Shown one piece after another: positions 1-9,991 of a DNA stretch of 64,000 bases; the stretch's first letter is position 1; every line of letters begins with the position of its first letter. The notes under the pieces were generated by a model. It was given only the letters and a program-made list of their open reading frames with translations. It made no database searches and had not been told where the DNA came from. This stretch comes from Martelella radicis (GTDB taxonomy: Bacteria > Pseudomonadota > Alphaproteobacteria > Rhizobiales > Rhizobiaceae). The stretch is from positions 1 through 64,000 of the forward strand of contig NZ_JACIDZ010000006.1 of the NCBI RefSeq assembly GCF_014196625.1. Direction: 5' to 3'. Position numbers and translations under genes: made by a program.

Positions 1-85
1 AGGTGCCAGGGAACGGTCTCTAACGACCAGGATGCCGGACGACCTTCCGCCCGCACACATCATACCACAAGCCGCTATACACAGG

Positions 86-106
86 ATGCCGGCTCTTGGC
101 CGGCAT
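86..106. repeat. REP-like palindrome
   Basis: Perfect 8-bp inverted arms (ATGCCGGC / GCCGGCAT) with a 5-nt loop, followed by TGACG. It resembles the palindrome at 27785-27813, so it is probably a dispersed extragenic palindrome rather than an urtA-specific element. It could also serve as a terminator for a gene to the left of the window. Confidence 0.5.
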
Positions 107-147
107 GACGAATGTGAGCGGCAAAGGCCTCCATCAACAAACTTCCA

Positions 148-177
148 CCCCACCTACGTCAAATGACGTATGTGGGG
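148..177. promoter_or_regulatory. 30-nt near-perfect palindrome upstream of urtA
   Basis: Two 14-bp arms separated by AA: the left arm is CCCCACCTACGTCA and the right arm is its complement with a single mismatch (C versus A at arm position 7). The inner core is TACGTCA-AA-TGACGTA. It ends about 97 bp before the urtA ATG, where an operator would be expected. It has no T-run after it on the plus strand, which argues against a simple terminator. The binding protein is unknown. The rest of the 273 bp left of urtA holds no gene and no sigma-54 motif that I could find. Confidence 0.5.
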
Positions 178-273
178 TTCTCTCTCCCTCAACGATAGTT
201 GTCGCAGGCGTTTTCTGACGGACGCCGCGATTTCCAAACGCCTTGCAGGCGACAATCCGTTGAGGGGAAAAAC

Positions 274-1569
274 ATGAATTTCAAAAAGGCAATGACAGGT
301 GCTGCTCTTCTGGCGGCGCTCACCGCTTCGACCGCCACCGGCGCTCTGGCGCAGGAAGACACGATCAAGGTGGGCATCCTGCACTCGCTCTCCGGCACCA
401 TGGCGATTTCGGAAACGACGCTGAAGGACGCCATGCTGATGCTCATCGAAGAGCAGAACGCCAAGGGCGGCCTTCTCGGCAAGCAGCTTGAGCCGGTCGT
501 CGTCGACCCGGCCTCCGACTGGCCGCTCTTTGCCGAAAAGGCGCGCGAGCTGATCGAAGGCGATGGCGTTTCGGCTGTCTTCGGCTGCTGGACGTCCGTG
601 TCGCGCAAATCGGTTCTGCCGGTCTTCGAGGAGCTGAACAGCATCCTCTTCTACCCCGTCCAGTATGAGGGCGAGGAAAGCCAGCGCAACGTCTTCTACA
701 CGGGTGCTGCGCCGAACCAGCAGGCCATTCCGGCCGTCGACTACCTGATGGAAAATGAAGGCGTCGAGCGCTGGGTTCTCGCCGGCACCGACTATGTCTA
801 TCCGCGCACGACCAACAAGATCCTCGAAGCCTATCTGAAGGATCACGGCGTTGCCGAAGAAGACATTATGATCAACTACACGCCCTTCGGCTTCTCCGAC
901 TGGCAGACGATCGTTTCCGACATCAAGAATTTCGGCTCGGAAGGCAAGAAGACGGCCGTGGTCTCCACCATCAATGGTGACGCCAATGTGCCCTTCTACA
1001 AGGAACTCGCCAACCAGGGCATCGCCGCTTCCGACATCCCGGTCGTCGCCTTCTCCGTTGGCGAGGAAGAACTTGCCGGTCTCGACACCGCGCCGCTCGT
1101 CGGCCATCTGGCCGCCTGGAACTACTTCCAGTCCGTCGACACCGACGCAAACTACGACTTCATCGATGCCTGGCATGCCTTCACCGGCGACGATGCCCGC
1201 GTGACCAACGACCCGATGGAAGCCCACTACATTGGCTTCAACATGTGGGTCGATGCCGTTGAAAAGGCTGGCACCACCGATCCGGATGCCGTCATCGACG
1301 CGCTTGTCGGCGTATCGGTTCCGAACCTTTCGGGCGGCTATTCGGCCATGATGCCGAACCACCACATCACCAAGCCGGTCCTGATCGGCGAAATCCAGGA
1401 TGATGGTCAGTTCGACATCGTTTACGAAACGCCCGGTCTCGTTGCCGGCGATGCATGGTCCGACTACCTGCCGGATTCGAAGAACCTGATTGCCGACTGG
1501 CGCGCTCCGATGTCGTGCGGCAACTTCAATGTCGAAACCGGCCAGTGCGGCGGTATGGCTGCCGAATAA
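274..1569 (+). CDS. urtA: urea ABC transporter substrate-binding protein UrtA
   Basis: Periplasmic binding protein that captures urea (or short amides) and delivers it to the UrtBC permease. The 431-aa product has a clear signal peptide (residues 1-26, cleavage after ALA, then QED) and a type I binding fold of the LivJ/AmiC kind (IKVGILHSLSGTMA near the mature N-terminus). The ATG at 274 was chosen over an upstream in-frame GTG/TTG because it starts exactly at the signal peptide and follows GAGGGG. It is the first gene of urtABCDE, and the order of the next four genes makes the urea assignment strong. Urt systems are usually nitrogen-controlled; here I see an upstream palindrome but no sigma-54 site. 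Confidence 0.95.
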   Translation: MNFKKAMTGAALLAALTASTATGALAQEDTIKVGILHSLSGTMAISETTLKDAMLMLIEEQNAKGGLLGKQLEPVVVDPASDWPLFAEKARELIEGDGVSAVFGCWTSVSRKSVLPVFEELNSILFYPVQYEGEESQRNVFYTGAAPNQQAIPAVDYLMENEGVERWVLAGTDYVYPRTTNKILEAYLKDHGVAEEDIMINYTPFGFSDWQTIVSDIKNFGSEGKKTAVVSTINGDANVPFYKELANQGIAASDIPVVAFSVGEEELAGLDTAPLVGHLAAWNYFQSVDTDANYDFIDAWHAFTGDDARVTNDPMEAHYIGFNMWVDAVEKAGTTDPDAVIDALVGVSVPNLSGGYSAMMPNHHITKPVLIGEIQDDGQFDIVYETPGLVAGDAWSDYLPDSKNLIADWRAPMSCGNFNVETGQCGGMAAE

Positions 1570-1585
1570 GAACGGCAACTCGGCT

Positions 1586-1643
1586 CCCGGCGCGTGTTTC
1601 GCGCCGGGTGAACAGGGGGGCGGTCCTGTACGAGGCGGGACCG
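1586..1643 (+). promoter_or_regulatory. double hairpin between urtA and urtB
   Basis: Two inverted repeats fill the 92-bp gap. The first (1586-1608) has a perfect 9-bp GC stem, CCCGGCGCG / CGCGCCGGG, with a TGTTT loop. The second (1621-1643) pairs CGGTCC with GGACCG. Neither has a T-run. Such hairpins after a binding-protein gene commonly stabilise or partly terminate the transcript so that the binding protein is made in excess over the membrane parts; that role is inferred here. Confidence 0.6.
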
Positions 1644-1661
1644 TCAAATTTGGGGGCGCAC

Positions 1662-3302
1662 ATGTCCATTTCTTTTCTACCGCGCTATTTCAGAACCTTT
1701 CTCTTATTTGTAACTCTGGTACTGACATGTGCGCCCTCACTTTCACGGGCCGCTGATGACGTCGGATCGCTGATTGATCAGTTCTCCGAAGCCCGTAATT
1801 TCAACCAGACGGAAGAAATCGTCAAAGCGCTCGCCGCCACCGGTGATCCGGCCGTGATTCCGGTCCTGAAAACGCTCGCCGATGGCGATCTCTACTACCG
1901 CGAGGATGACGGCAAGGTCTTCATGACCGCCGATGGCGAATCCCGCCGCAACCTGCTTCTGATCGACCCGCTGACCGGCGAAGAGCTTGGCGAAATGTCC
2001 AAGCGCGACCTTGAGAAGATCAAGGTCAACAATAATCTGCGCAGCACCATCGATGCCGCCCTTGCCGGCATGACGCTGATGAGCCCCAATCCCGCGGTTC
2101 GTCTCTCGGCTGCCCGCTCGATGATGGATGCGCCGAGCGAGGACAATCTGGCGCTGATCGAAGAGGCGCTCGCGGCCGAAGAGGACGGCGAGATTGCCGC
2201 AGTCCTCGGCCAGGCCCGCGCCATCTCCATCCTGAATTCCTCCCGTCCGATTGAGGCCAAGGCCGAGGCGATCGACGACATCGCCGCGATCGGCGGACGT
2301 GACGCGATCTCGATCCTTCTGTCGGCGCGCGGCTCGCTCGACCCGGAACTGCAGGACGAGGTCGACGCCGCCCAGGCGAAGATCGAAAAGCGGCTTGCCT
2401 TCTGGGATGCCGCGCAGAATGTCTGGTACGGGCTGTCGCTCGGCTCGGTGCTGCTTTTGGCGGCCATCGGGCTTGCCATCACCTTCGGCGTCATGGGCGT
2501 CATCAATATGGCGCATGGCGAGATGGTGATGATCGGCGCCTATTCCACCTTTATGGTGCAGCAGGTGATCCGCACATCCTATCCCGGCCTGTTTGACTGG
2601 TCGCTGGCGATTGCGCTTCCGGTCGCCTTTCTCATCACCGCCGCCGTCGGCCTTGTGATCGAACGCGGCGTCATCCGCTTCCTTTACGGCCGCCCGCTCG
2701 AGACGCTGCTCGCGACCTGGGGCGTTTCGCTGATCCTGCAGCAGGCCGTGCGCACCATTTTCGGCCCCACCAACCGCGAGGTCGGCAATCCGTCGTGGAT
2801 GTCCGGCGCGTTCGACGTCGGCGGGCTCGTCATTACCTGGTCGAGGCTCTGGATCGTTGTGTTCTCGCTTGCCGTCTTCCTCGGCCTCCTGATGCTGATG
2901 AAGCGTTCCGCCTTCGGCCTGCAGATGCGGGCAGTGACCCAGAACCGGCGCATGGCCGCTTCCATGGGCATCCGCACGCCCTGGGTCGATGCGTTTACCT
3001 TCGCGCTCGGTTCGGGCGTGGCAGGGCTTGCCGGTGTCGCCCTTTCGCAGATCGACAATGTCTCGCCCAATCTCGGCCAGTCCTACATCATCGATAGTTT
3101 CATGGTCGTGGTCTTCGGCGGGGTCGGAAATCTCTGGGGCACCTTCGTCGGCGCCTTCTCGCTCGGCATCCTCAACAAGTTCCTCGAGCCCTATGCCGGC
3201 GCCGTTCTCGGCAAGATCCTGGTGCTCGTCTTCATCATCCTGTTCATCCAGAAACGGCCGCGCGGTCTGTTCGCACTCAAGGGAAGGGCGGTTGAATCAT
3301 GA
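1662..3302 (+). CDS. urtB: urea ABC transporter permease UrtB
   Basis: Inner-membrane permease, LivH family, forming the urea channel with UrtC. The 546-aa protein has the long UrtB layout: signal-like segment (residues 1-30, SRA|ADD), a soluble N-terminal region to about residue 245 with helical repeat character, then the membrane domain with the family motif GVMGVINMAHGEM near residue 276 and the coupling segment AVTQNRRMAASMGI near 420. Ordinary LivH proteins are about 300 aa, so the extra N-terminal region supports urea rather than amino-acid transport. The ATG at 1662 is preceded by GGGGGCG. Its stop overlaps the urtC start (ATGA). Confidence 0.95.
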   Translation: MSISFLPRYFRTFLLFVTLVLTCAPSLSRAADDVGSLIDQFSEARNFNQTEEIVKALAATGDPAVIPVLKTLADGDLYYREDDGKVFMTADGESRRNLLLIDPLTGEELGEMSKRDLEKIKVNNNLRSTIDAALAGMTLMSPNPAVRLSAARSMMDAPSEDNLALIEEALAAEEDGEIAAVLGQARAISILNSSRPIEAKAEAIDDIAAIGGRDAISILLSARGSLDPELQDEVDAAQAKIEKRLAFWDAAQNVWYGLSLGSVLLLAAIGLAITFGVMGVINMAHGEMVMIGAYSTFMVQQVIRTSYPGLFDWSLAIALPVAFLITAAVGLVIERGVIRFLYGRPLETLLATWGVSLILQQAVRTIFGPTNREVGNPSWMSGAFDVGGLVITWSRLWIVVFSLAVFLGLLMLMKRSAFGLQMRAVTQNRRMAASMGIRTPWVDAFTFALGSGVAGLAGVALSQIDNVSPNLGQSYIIDSFMVVVFGGVGNLWGTFVGAFSLGILNKFLEPYAGAVLGKILVLVFIILFIQKRPRGLFALKGRAVES

Positions 3303-4474
3303 TTACGGCCTATGTTCTCCGCTCGCTCGACCGCAGGATCTCGATCGCGATCGCCATACTTTTCGGCATCGCCCTGCTGGTGCCGGTGCTGAACCTCGTC
3401 ATCCCGGCGGGCAGCCCGTTTCATCTGCCGACCTATCTGGTCTCGCTGTTCGGCAAATATCTCTGCTATGCGCTGCTGGCGCTCTCGCTCGATCTCGTCT
3501 GGGGTTTTTGCGGCATTCTATCGCTCGGCCACGGCGCCTTCTTCGCGCTCGGCGGCTACGCGATGGGCATGTATCTGATGCGCCAAATCGGTCCGCGCGG
3601 CGTCTATGGCGATCCGATCCTGCCGGATTTCATGGTCTTTCTGAACTATCAGGAGCTACCGTGGTTCTGGCATGGCTTCGACATGTTCTGGTTCGCCATG
3701 CTGATGGTGCTGCTGGTGCCCGGCGCTCTGGCCTTCGCCTTCGGCTGGTTCGCTTTCCGCTCGCGCGTCAACGGCGTCTATCTCTCTATCATCACCCAGG
3801 CCATGACCTATGCGCTTCTGCTCGCCTTCTTCCGCAACGACATGGGGTTCGGCGGCAATAACGGGCTGACGGATTTCAAGGACATTCTCGGCTTTTCCGT
3901 GCAGGCCGACGGCACGCGCGCAGCACTCTTTGCAGCCTCCGCCATCTTCCTTGCCATCGGGCTTTTCATTGCCTCGGCCATTGTCCGCTCCAAGTCCGGC
4001 AAGGTGCTGGTCGGCGTGCGCGATGCCGAGAGCCGGGTGCGCTTTCTCGGCTACCGCGTGGAAAACTACAAGCTCTTCACCTTCGTCGTCTCCGCCATGA
4101 TGGCGGGCGTTGCCGGCGCGCTCTATGTGCCGCAGGTCGGCATCATCAACCCGGGCGAATTCGCGCCGGCCAATTCCATCGAGGTCGTCATCTGGACGGC
4201 GGTCGGCGGGCGGGCAACGCTGATCGGCCCGATCATCGGCGCCATTCTGGTCAATGGCGGCAAGACCATCTTCACCGGGCTTTTCCCCGCCTTCTGGCTG
4301 TTCGCGCTTGGCGGCCTCTTCGTCGCCGTCACGCTCTTCCTGCCAAAGGGCATCGTCGGCACCATATCCGACCGCCTTTCGAAAAAGGGCAATGACGCGG
4401 CGGCGCGCAACGAACGCTCCGAAGAGGCCGAGGCCGGCATGGATGTCAACCCGAGCGAGGAGGGCGCACGATGA
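3299..4474 (+). CDS. urtC: urea ABC transporter permease UrtC
   Basis: Second inner-membrane permease of the urea importer, LivM family, 391 aa. Family segments are LDLVWGFCGILSLGHGAFFALGG near residue 62 and the ATPase-coupling segment GVRDAESRVRFLGY near residue 240. Hydrophobic segments run through most of the protein and the C-terminus is a charged cytoplasmic tail. It overlaps urtB and urtD by 4 bp at each end, so translation is coupled. Confidence 0.95.
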   Translation: MITAYVLRSLDRRISIAIAILFGIALLVPVLNLVIPAGSPFHLPTYLVSLFGKYLCYALLALSLDLVWGFCGILSLGHGAFFALGGYAMGMYLMRQIGPRGVYGDPILPDFMVFLNYQELPWFWHGFDMFWFAMLMVLLVPGALAFAFGWFAFRSRVNGVYLSIITQAMTYALLLAFFRNDMGFGGNNGLTDFKDILGFSVQADGTRAALFAASAIFLAIGLFIASAIVRSKSGKVLVGVRDAESRVRFLGYRVENYKLFTFVVSAMMAGVAGALYVPQVGIINPGEFAPANSIEVVIWTAVGGRATLIGPIIGAILVNGGKTIFTGLFPAFWLFALGGLFVAVTLFLPKGIVGTISDRLSKKGNDAAARNERSEEAEAGMDVNPSEEGAR

Positions 4475-5229
4475 GCCCGATGGAAAAACGCGCGAAGAGC
4501 CTGCTTTATCTCGACAATGTCTCGGTGTCCTTCGATGGCTTCAAGGCGCTGAACAGCCTTTCCTTCGTCATCGAGCCCGGGGAACTGCGCGCGGTGATCG
4601 GCCCGAACGGCGCCGGCAAGACGACGATGATGGATATCATCACCGGCAAGACCCGGCCGGACACCGGCGAGGTGTTCTTCTCCGACACGATCGACCTGAC
4701 CCGCAAGGACGAGGCCGACATCGCCCAGCTCGGCATCGGCAGAAAATTCCAGAAGCCGACGGTGTTTGAAAGCCACACGGTCTGGGACAATCTGGAACTG
4801 GCGCTCAACCGCAAGCGCGGCGTGTTCTCCACGCTGTTCTATCGGCTGACCAGCGAGGATCAGTCCCGCATCGAGGACATCCTCGAGACGATCCGCATGA
4901 CGGCCCGCAAGGATGAACTCGCCGCCAACCTTTCCCACGGCCAGAAGCAGTGGCTCGAGATCGGCATGCTTCTGGCGCAGGAGCCGAAGCTTCTCCTGGT
5001 CGATGAACCCGTCGCCGGTATGACCGACGCCGAGACGGTGGAGACCGCGCGCCTTTTACGCGAGATCGCGAAAACCCGCGCCGTCGTCGTCGTCGAACAC
5101 GACATGGGCTTCGTCCGCGACCTCGGCGTCAAGGTCACCTGCCTCGCCGAGGGCTCCGTACTCGCCGAGGGTTCGATCGACTACGTGTCGAACGACCCGA
5201 AGGTCATCGAGAACTATCTGGGGCGGTGA
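4471..5229 (+). CDS. urtD: urea ABC transporter ATP-binding protein UrtD
   Basis: Cytoplasmic ATPase of the urea importer, LivG-type, 252 aa. Walker A GPNGAGKT is near residue 44, the signature LSHGQKQWLEIG near 154 and Walker B LLLVDEP near 174, followed by the H-loop VVEHDMGFVR. The SHGQ signature in place of SGGQ is usual for UrtD. Its start overlaps the urtC stop. A repeat element (5270-5405) separates it from urtE, the only break in an otherwise overlapping operon. Confidence 0.95.
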   Translation: MSPMEKRAKSLLYLDNVSVSFDGFKALNSLSFVIEPGELRAVIGPNGAGKTTMMDIITGKTRPDTGEVFFSDTIDLTRKDEADIAQLGIGRKFQKPTVFESHTVWDNLELALNRKRGVFSTLFYRLTSEDQSRIEDILETIRMTARKDELAANLSHGQKQWLEIGMLLAQEPKLLLVDEPVAGMTDAETVETARLLREIAKTRAVVVVEHDMGFVRDLGVKVTCLAEGSVLAEGSIDYVSNDPKVIENYLGR

Positions 5230-5269
5230 GGTGATGCGTTTGTTTGCGACAAGGCGCCTGCCATTGCCG

Positions 5270-5405
5270 ATCTCCCCCCTTGAGGGGGAGATGCTCCGAC
5301 AGGGGCAGAGGGGGGGGAGCCCTCTCCGAGAGCACGGTGGTCGCGGTTTATGCCCATTACTCCTCTCTGTCGCTTTCGCGACATCTCCCCCTCAAGGGGG
5401 GAGAT
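5270..5405. repeat. palindrome-ended intergenic repeat, copy A
   Basis: About 136 bp bounded by inverted ends, each end itself a C/G-rich hairpin built on CCCCCCTTGAGGGGG. The inner part has a CCGACAGGGGCAGAGGGG block on the left and CTCTGTCGCTTTCGCGACA on the right. It matches copies at 18040-18183 and 42573-42707 but lies in the opposite orientation. It occupies the only gap in the urt operon, between urtD and urtE. It looks like a rhizobial intergenic mosaic or MITE-type element: no transposase, and found only between genes. Confidence 0.75.
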
Positions 5406-5483
5406 TATGGGATGCGGCATCGCGTCTCTCCGCCATTCCAGCGCGGGCTGAACAGCCCGGCGTCCTTCGAAGGGGCCCGTACC

Positions 5484-6179
5484 ATGCTGACCATCGATAA
5501 CGTCAATCTTCACTATGGCGCGGCGCAGGCTTTGCGCGGCGTTTCGCTTTCTGCGGACATGGGCAAGATCACCTGCGTTCTGGGCCGCAACGGCGTCGGC
5601 AAGTCCTCGCTGTTGCGCGCCGTCACCGGCCAGCATCCGACATCGGGCGGCTCCATCACCTTTCAGGGCGAAACGCTTGATGGGCTGGCGCCCTATCGCC
5701 GCGCCAAGCTCGGCGTCGGCTATGTGCCGCAGGGGCGCGAGATCTTTCCGCTGCTGACGGTGAAGGAAAACCTGGAGACCGGCTTTGCCCCGCTTCCAGC
5801 CCGCGACCGCAACATTCCCGACGACATCTTCAGCCTGTTTCCCGTGCTGCAATCCATGCTGTCGCGCCGTGGCGGCGACCTGTCGGGCGGCCAGCAGCAG
5901 CAGCTTGCCATCGGCCGCGCCATGGTCACCCGACCGAAGATTCTCGTCCTCGATGAGCCGACGGAAGGCATCCAGCCCTCGATCATCAAGGATATCGGCC
6001 GCGCGATCCGCTATCTGCGCGATTCAACCGGCATGGCCATTCTGCTCGTCGAGCAATATCTCGATTTCTGCCGGGAACTCGCCGATCAGGTCTACATCAT
6101 GGACCGCGGCGAGATCGTGCATGAAGGCCCCGCCGAGACGCTGGACACCCCCGAGGCGCGCCGCCACCTGACGGTCTGA
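5484..6179 (+). CDS. urtE: urea ABC transporter ATP-binding protein UrtE
   Basis: Second ATPase of the urea importer, LivF-type, 231 aa. Walker A GRNGVGKSS is near residue 34, the signature LSGGQQQQLAIGRA near 133 and Walker B ILVLDEPTEGIQPS near 153; the QQQ signature and TEGIQPS are typical of UrtE. The ATG at 5484 was chosen because it follows AAGGGG at good spacing and starts at MLTIDNVNLHYG, while the longer in-frame reading upstream runs through the repeat element. It is the last urt gene; about 200 bp separate it from ureD. Confidence 0.94.
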   Translation: MLTIDNVNLHYGAAQALRGVSLSADMGKITCVLGRNGVGKSSLLRAVTGQHPTSGGSITFQGETLDGLAPYRRAKLGVGYVPQGREIFPLLTVKENLETGFAPLPARDRNIPDDIFSLFPVLQSMLSRRGGDLSGGQQQQLAIGRAMVTRPKILVLDEPTEGIQPSIIKDIGRAIRYLRDSTGMAILLVEQYLDFCRELADQVYIMDRGEIVHEGPAETLDTPEARRHLTV

Positions 6180-6312
6180 TGCTTCCTCACGCAGCCTGCG
6201 GAGAAAATGTGCGCGCCGGGCAGGCATCTGCTGCTATTGTGTCCACAAAACCTTGATGCCGGAGACATCAATGTCCCGGCTTTCAACGAAAAACAAAATT
6301 CATTTCACCGGC

Positions 6313-6327
6313 GGCACGAAACTTGCT
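6313..6327 (+). promoter_or_regulatory. sigma-54 (RpoN) promoter of the urease operon
   Basis: GGCACGAAACTTGCT fits the -24/-12 consensus: GG, ten bases, GC, with GGCACG and TTGCT both matching. Transcription would begin near 6338, which favours the ureD ATG at 6380 over the GTG at 6341. RpoN promoters on urease operons imply control by NtrC under nitrogen limitation; I did not identify the NtrC sites with confidence. Confidence 0.72.
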
Positions 6328-6379
6328 TTTCCTTGTGTGAGTGAAAAATACGAGGTCAATCAATGTGCGGTCAGAGAAA

Positions 6380-7240
6380 ATGCGGCTTGGAGGAAGCGCC
6401 CCTCGGGGCGGAGTGGACGTCTTGATCCGAGACCTGCCGGGACGGGCGCAGCGCACCTATGGAAGGGGCGAGGTCAAGGCCAAGCTCTCGGCCGGCAAGA
6501 CGCGGCTTGACGAATTCTATCAGGAGGGTGCTGCCAAGATCCGCATCCCGGAAAGCTTCGACGGGTCGATGGAGGCCGTGCTGATCAACACGTCGGGCGG
6601 TCTGACCGGCGGCGACCGGCTGCAATGGGCGATGACGGCGGAGCCCGGCACGGCACTGACGGTCACCACGCAGGCCTGTGAGAAGATCTACAAGTCCGAC
6701 AGCGGCCCGGCGACGATCGACAGCGAATTGCGCGTCGGCGAGGGCGCGAGGCTCGACTGGCTGCCGCAGGAAACCATCCTTTTCGATGACGCCTCGCTCA
6801 ACCGCCGGCTTGATGTCGATCTTGCCGAAACTGCCGAGTTTCTGGCCATCGAGGCCGTGCTACTGGGCCGCAAGGCCATGGGCGAGGCGGTTCAGCGCGG
6901 CCAGTTCCGCGATCGCTGGCGGGTGCGCCGTCAGGGCACGCTGCTTCACGCCGAAGATGTGCGCATGACCGGCGACATCGAGAACCTCGTGTCGCAGACG
7001 GCGGTGCTCGGCGGCGATGTCGCCTTTGCCACGCTGCTTTATTGCGGCCCGCGGACAGAAATCCTGATGCCGAAGGTGCGCGAGGCGCTGGGTGTGTCTG
7101 CCGGGGGAGCGAGCGAATGGAACGGCAAGCTGGTCGCCCGCGTCGTCGCCCCGGACGGCTATCAGTTGAGAAAAAGCCTGATTCCCGCCCTAAGGGTCTT
7201 GCGGGACGGCGAAAATCTGCCGAAAGTCTGGCATCTATGA
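6380..7240 (+). CDS. ureD: urease accessory protein UreD
   Basis: Scaffold protein that binds apo-urease and works with UreF and UreG in loading nickel. The 286-aa product has the UreD segments RTYGRGEVKAKLSAGKTRLDEF, GAAKIRIP, INTSGGLTGGDRL and TTQACEKIYKS. Length is close to the rhizobial norm. The ATG at 6380 follows a weak CAGAGA; a GTG at 6341 is possible but lies only about 3 nt after the predicted sigma-54 start site. It begins the ureD-A-DUF1272-B-C operon. Its partners UreF and UreG are not in this window. Confidence 0.92.
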   Translation: MRLGGSAPRGGVDVLIRDLPGRAQRTYGRGEVKAKLSAGKTRLDEFYQEGAAKIRIPESFDGSMEAVLINTSGGLTGGDRLQWAMTAEPGTALTVTTQACEKIYKSDSGPATIDSELRVGEGARLDWLPQETILFDDASLNRRLDVDLAETAEFLAIEAVLLGRKAMGEAVQRGQFRDRWRVRRQGTLLHAEDVRMTGDIENLVSQTAVLGGDVAFATLLYCGPRTEILMPKVREALGVSAGGASEWNGKLVARVVAPDGYQLRKSLIPALRVLRDGENLPKVWHL

Positions 7241-7273
7241 AATCCGCAAGCTGTGACAGCGAGAGAGTGACGC

Positions 7274-7576
7274 ATGAACCTGACGCCGCGTGAAAAGGAC
7301 AAACTGATGATCTCCATGGCCGCCATGGTGGCGCGCCGCAGGCTGGAACGGGGCGTCAAGCTCAACTGGCCGGAAGCCGTGGCGCTCATCACCGACTACG
7401 TGGTCGAAGGCGCGCGCGACGGCCGCCCCGTGGCCGAACTGATGGAGGCCGGCGCTCATGTGCTGACCCGCGACCAGGTGATGGAAGGCGTGCCGGAGAT
7501 GATCCACGACGTGCAGGTGGAAGCAACCTTCCCCGACGGCACCAAGCTTGTGACCGTGCACGAGCCGATCCGCTAG
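7274..7576 (+). CDS. ureA: urease subunit gamma
   Basis: Smallest structural subunit of the nickel urease that splits urea to ammonia and carbamate. It has the standard 100-aa length, with [20 protein letters not shown] at the start and [20 protein letters not shown] in the second half. It follows ureD by 33 bp with GAGAGAG upstream of the ATG. In this genome type gamma, beta and alpha are separate polypeptides. Confidence 0.97.
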   Translation: MNLTPREKDKLMISMAAMVARRRLERGVKLNWPEAVALITDYVVEGARDGRPVAELMEAGAHVLTRDQVMEGVPEMIHDVQVEATFPDGTKLVTVHEPIR

Positions 7577-7586
7577 GGAAAACGCG

Positions 7587-7841
7587 ATGCTCGAACTGCG
7601 CCCGAATTGCGAATGCTGCGACAGGGATTTGCCGCCGGACAGCGGCGAGGCAATGATCTGCACATTTGAATGCACATTCTGCCGGGATTGCGTCGACACC
7701 GTGCTTCACAATGTCTGTCCGAATTGCGGTGGCGGCTTTGCCCCGCGTCCCATCCGACCGGCTGCCGCCCTCCTGCGCCATCCGGCTTCAACCACGCGCG
7801 TGCTCAAGGCTGAAGGCTGCGGGCCGGCAAGCGCTGCCTGA
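7587..7841 (+). CDS. DUF1272 cysteine-rich small protein
   Basis: An 84-aa protein of the DUF1272 family; function unknown. It has a zinc-finger-like set of cysteines: CECC at residues 8-11, then [11 protein letters not shown], and CPNC near residue 46, followed by a basic, probably disordered tail. It starts 10 bp after ureA and ends 16 bp before ureB, inside the urease operon. That position suggests co-expression with urease, possibly a metal-related or regulatory accessory, but this is inference. The tail after about residue 58 is longer than the core family needs. Confidence 0.8.
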   Translation: MLELRPNCECCDRDLPPDSGEAMICTFECTFCRDCVDTVLHNVCPNCGGGFAPRPIRPAAALLRHPASTTRVLKAEGCGPASAA

Positions 7842-7857
7842 GGAGGAACGAAAAGAA

Positions 7858-8163
7858 ATGATCCCCGGTGAAATGATCCCCGCAGAGGGCGAAATCGAAA
7901 TCAACGCCGGTCTTCCGACCGTGACGCTGACCGTTTCCAATACCGGCGACAGGCCGGTGCAGGTGGGCAGCCACTACCACTTTTTCGAGGCCAATCCGGC
8001 GCTCGCTTTCGAGCGCGACAAGGCGCGCGGCATGCGGCTTGATATCGCTGCCGGAACGGCCGTGCGCTTCGAGCCCGGCCAGACCCGCGACGTGACGCTG
8101 GTGCCCTTTGCCGGCAACCGCAATGTCTATGGCTTCCGCCAGGAAATCATGGGCAAGCTCTGA
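7858..8163 (+). CDS. ureB: urease subunit beta
   Basis: Middle structural subunit of urease, 101 aa. Family segments are [32 protein letters not shown] and the C-terminal [13 protein letters not shown]. The ATG at 7858 follows GAGGAACG and starts exactly at the conserved MIPGE; the longer upstream reading overlaps the DUF1272 gene in another frame. A 106-bp gap separates it from ureC. Confidence 0.97.
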   Translation: MIPGEMIPAEGEIEINAGLPTVTLTVSNTGDRPVQVGSHYHFFEANPALAFERDKARGMRLDIAAGTAVRFEPGQTRDVTLVPFAGNRNVYGFRQEIMGKL

Positions 8164-8269
8164 ACCCGATTGACGCAGGCCCGCCGCCGCAATGTTCTGA
8201 GCGGCGCAGGCATTTTACCAAGCCCCTTTGAGGCGCCGCCCGCGCCGCCGAACCCGCCAGGAGGAATTC

Positions 8270-9982
<1,713 letters not shown>

Positions 9983-9991
9983 GGTGGAGCG

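Noticed and set aside
100-273. Possible sigma-54 promoter upstream of urtA
   Set aside because: I looked for GG-N10-GC with TTGC flanks and found no acceptable match; only the palindrome at 148-177 stands out.
154-1647. 497-codon open frame on the minus strand
   Set aside because: Lies antisense to urtA across its whole length; high GC makes long open antisense frames common. No domain and no ribosome binding site.
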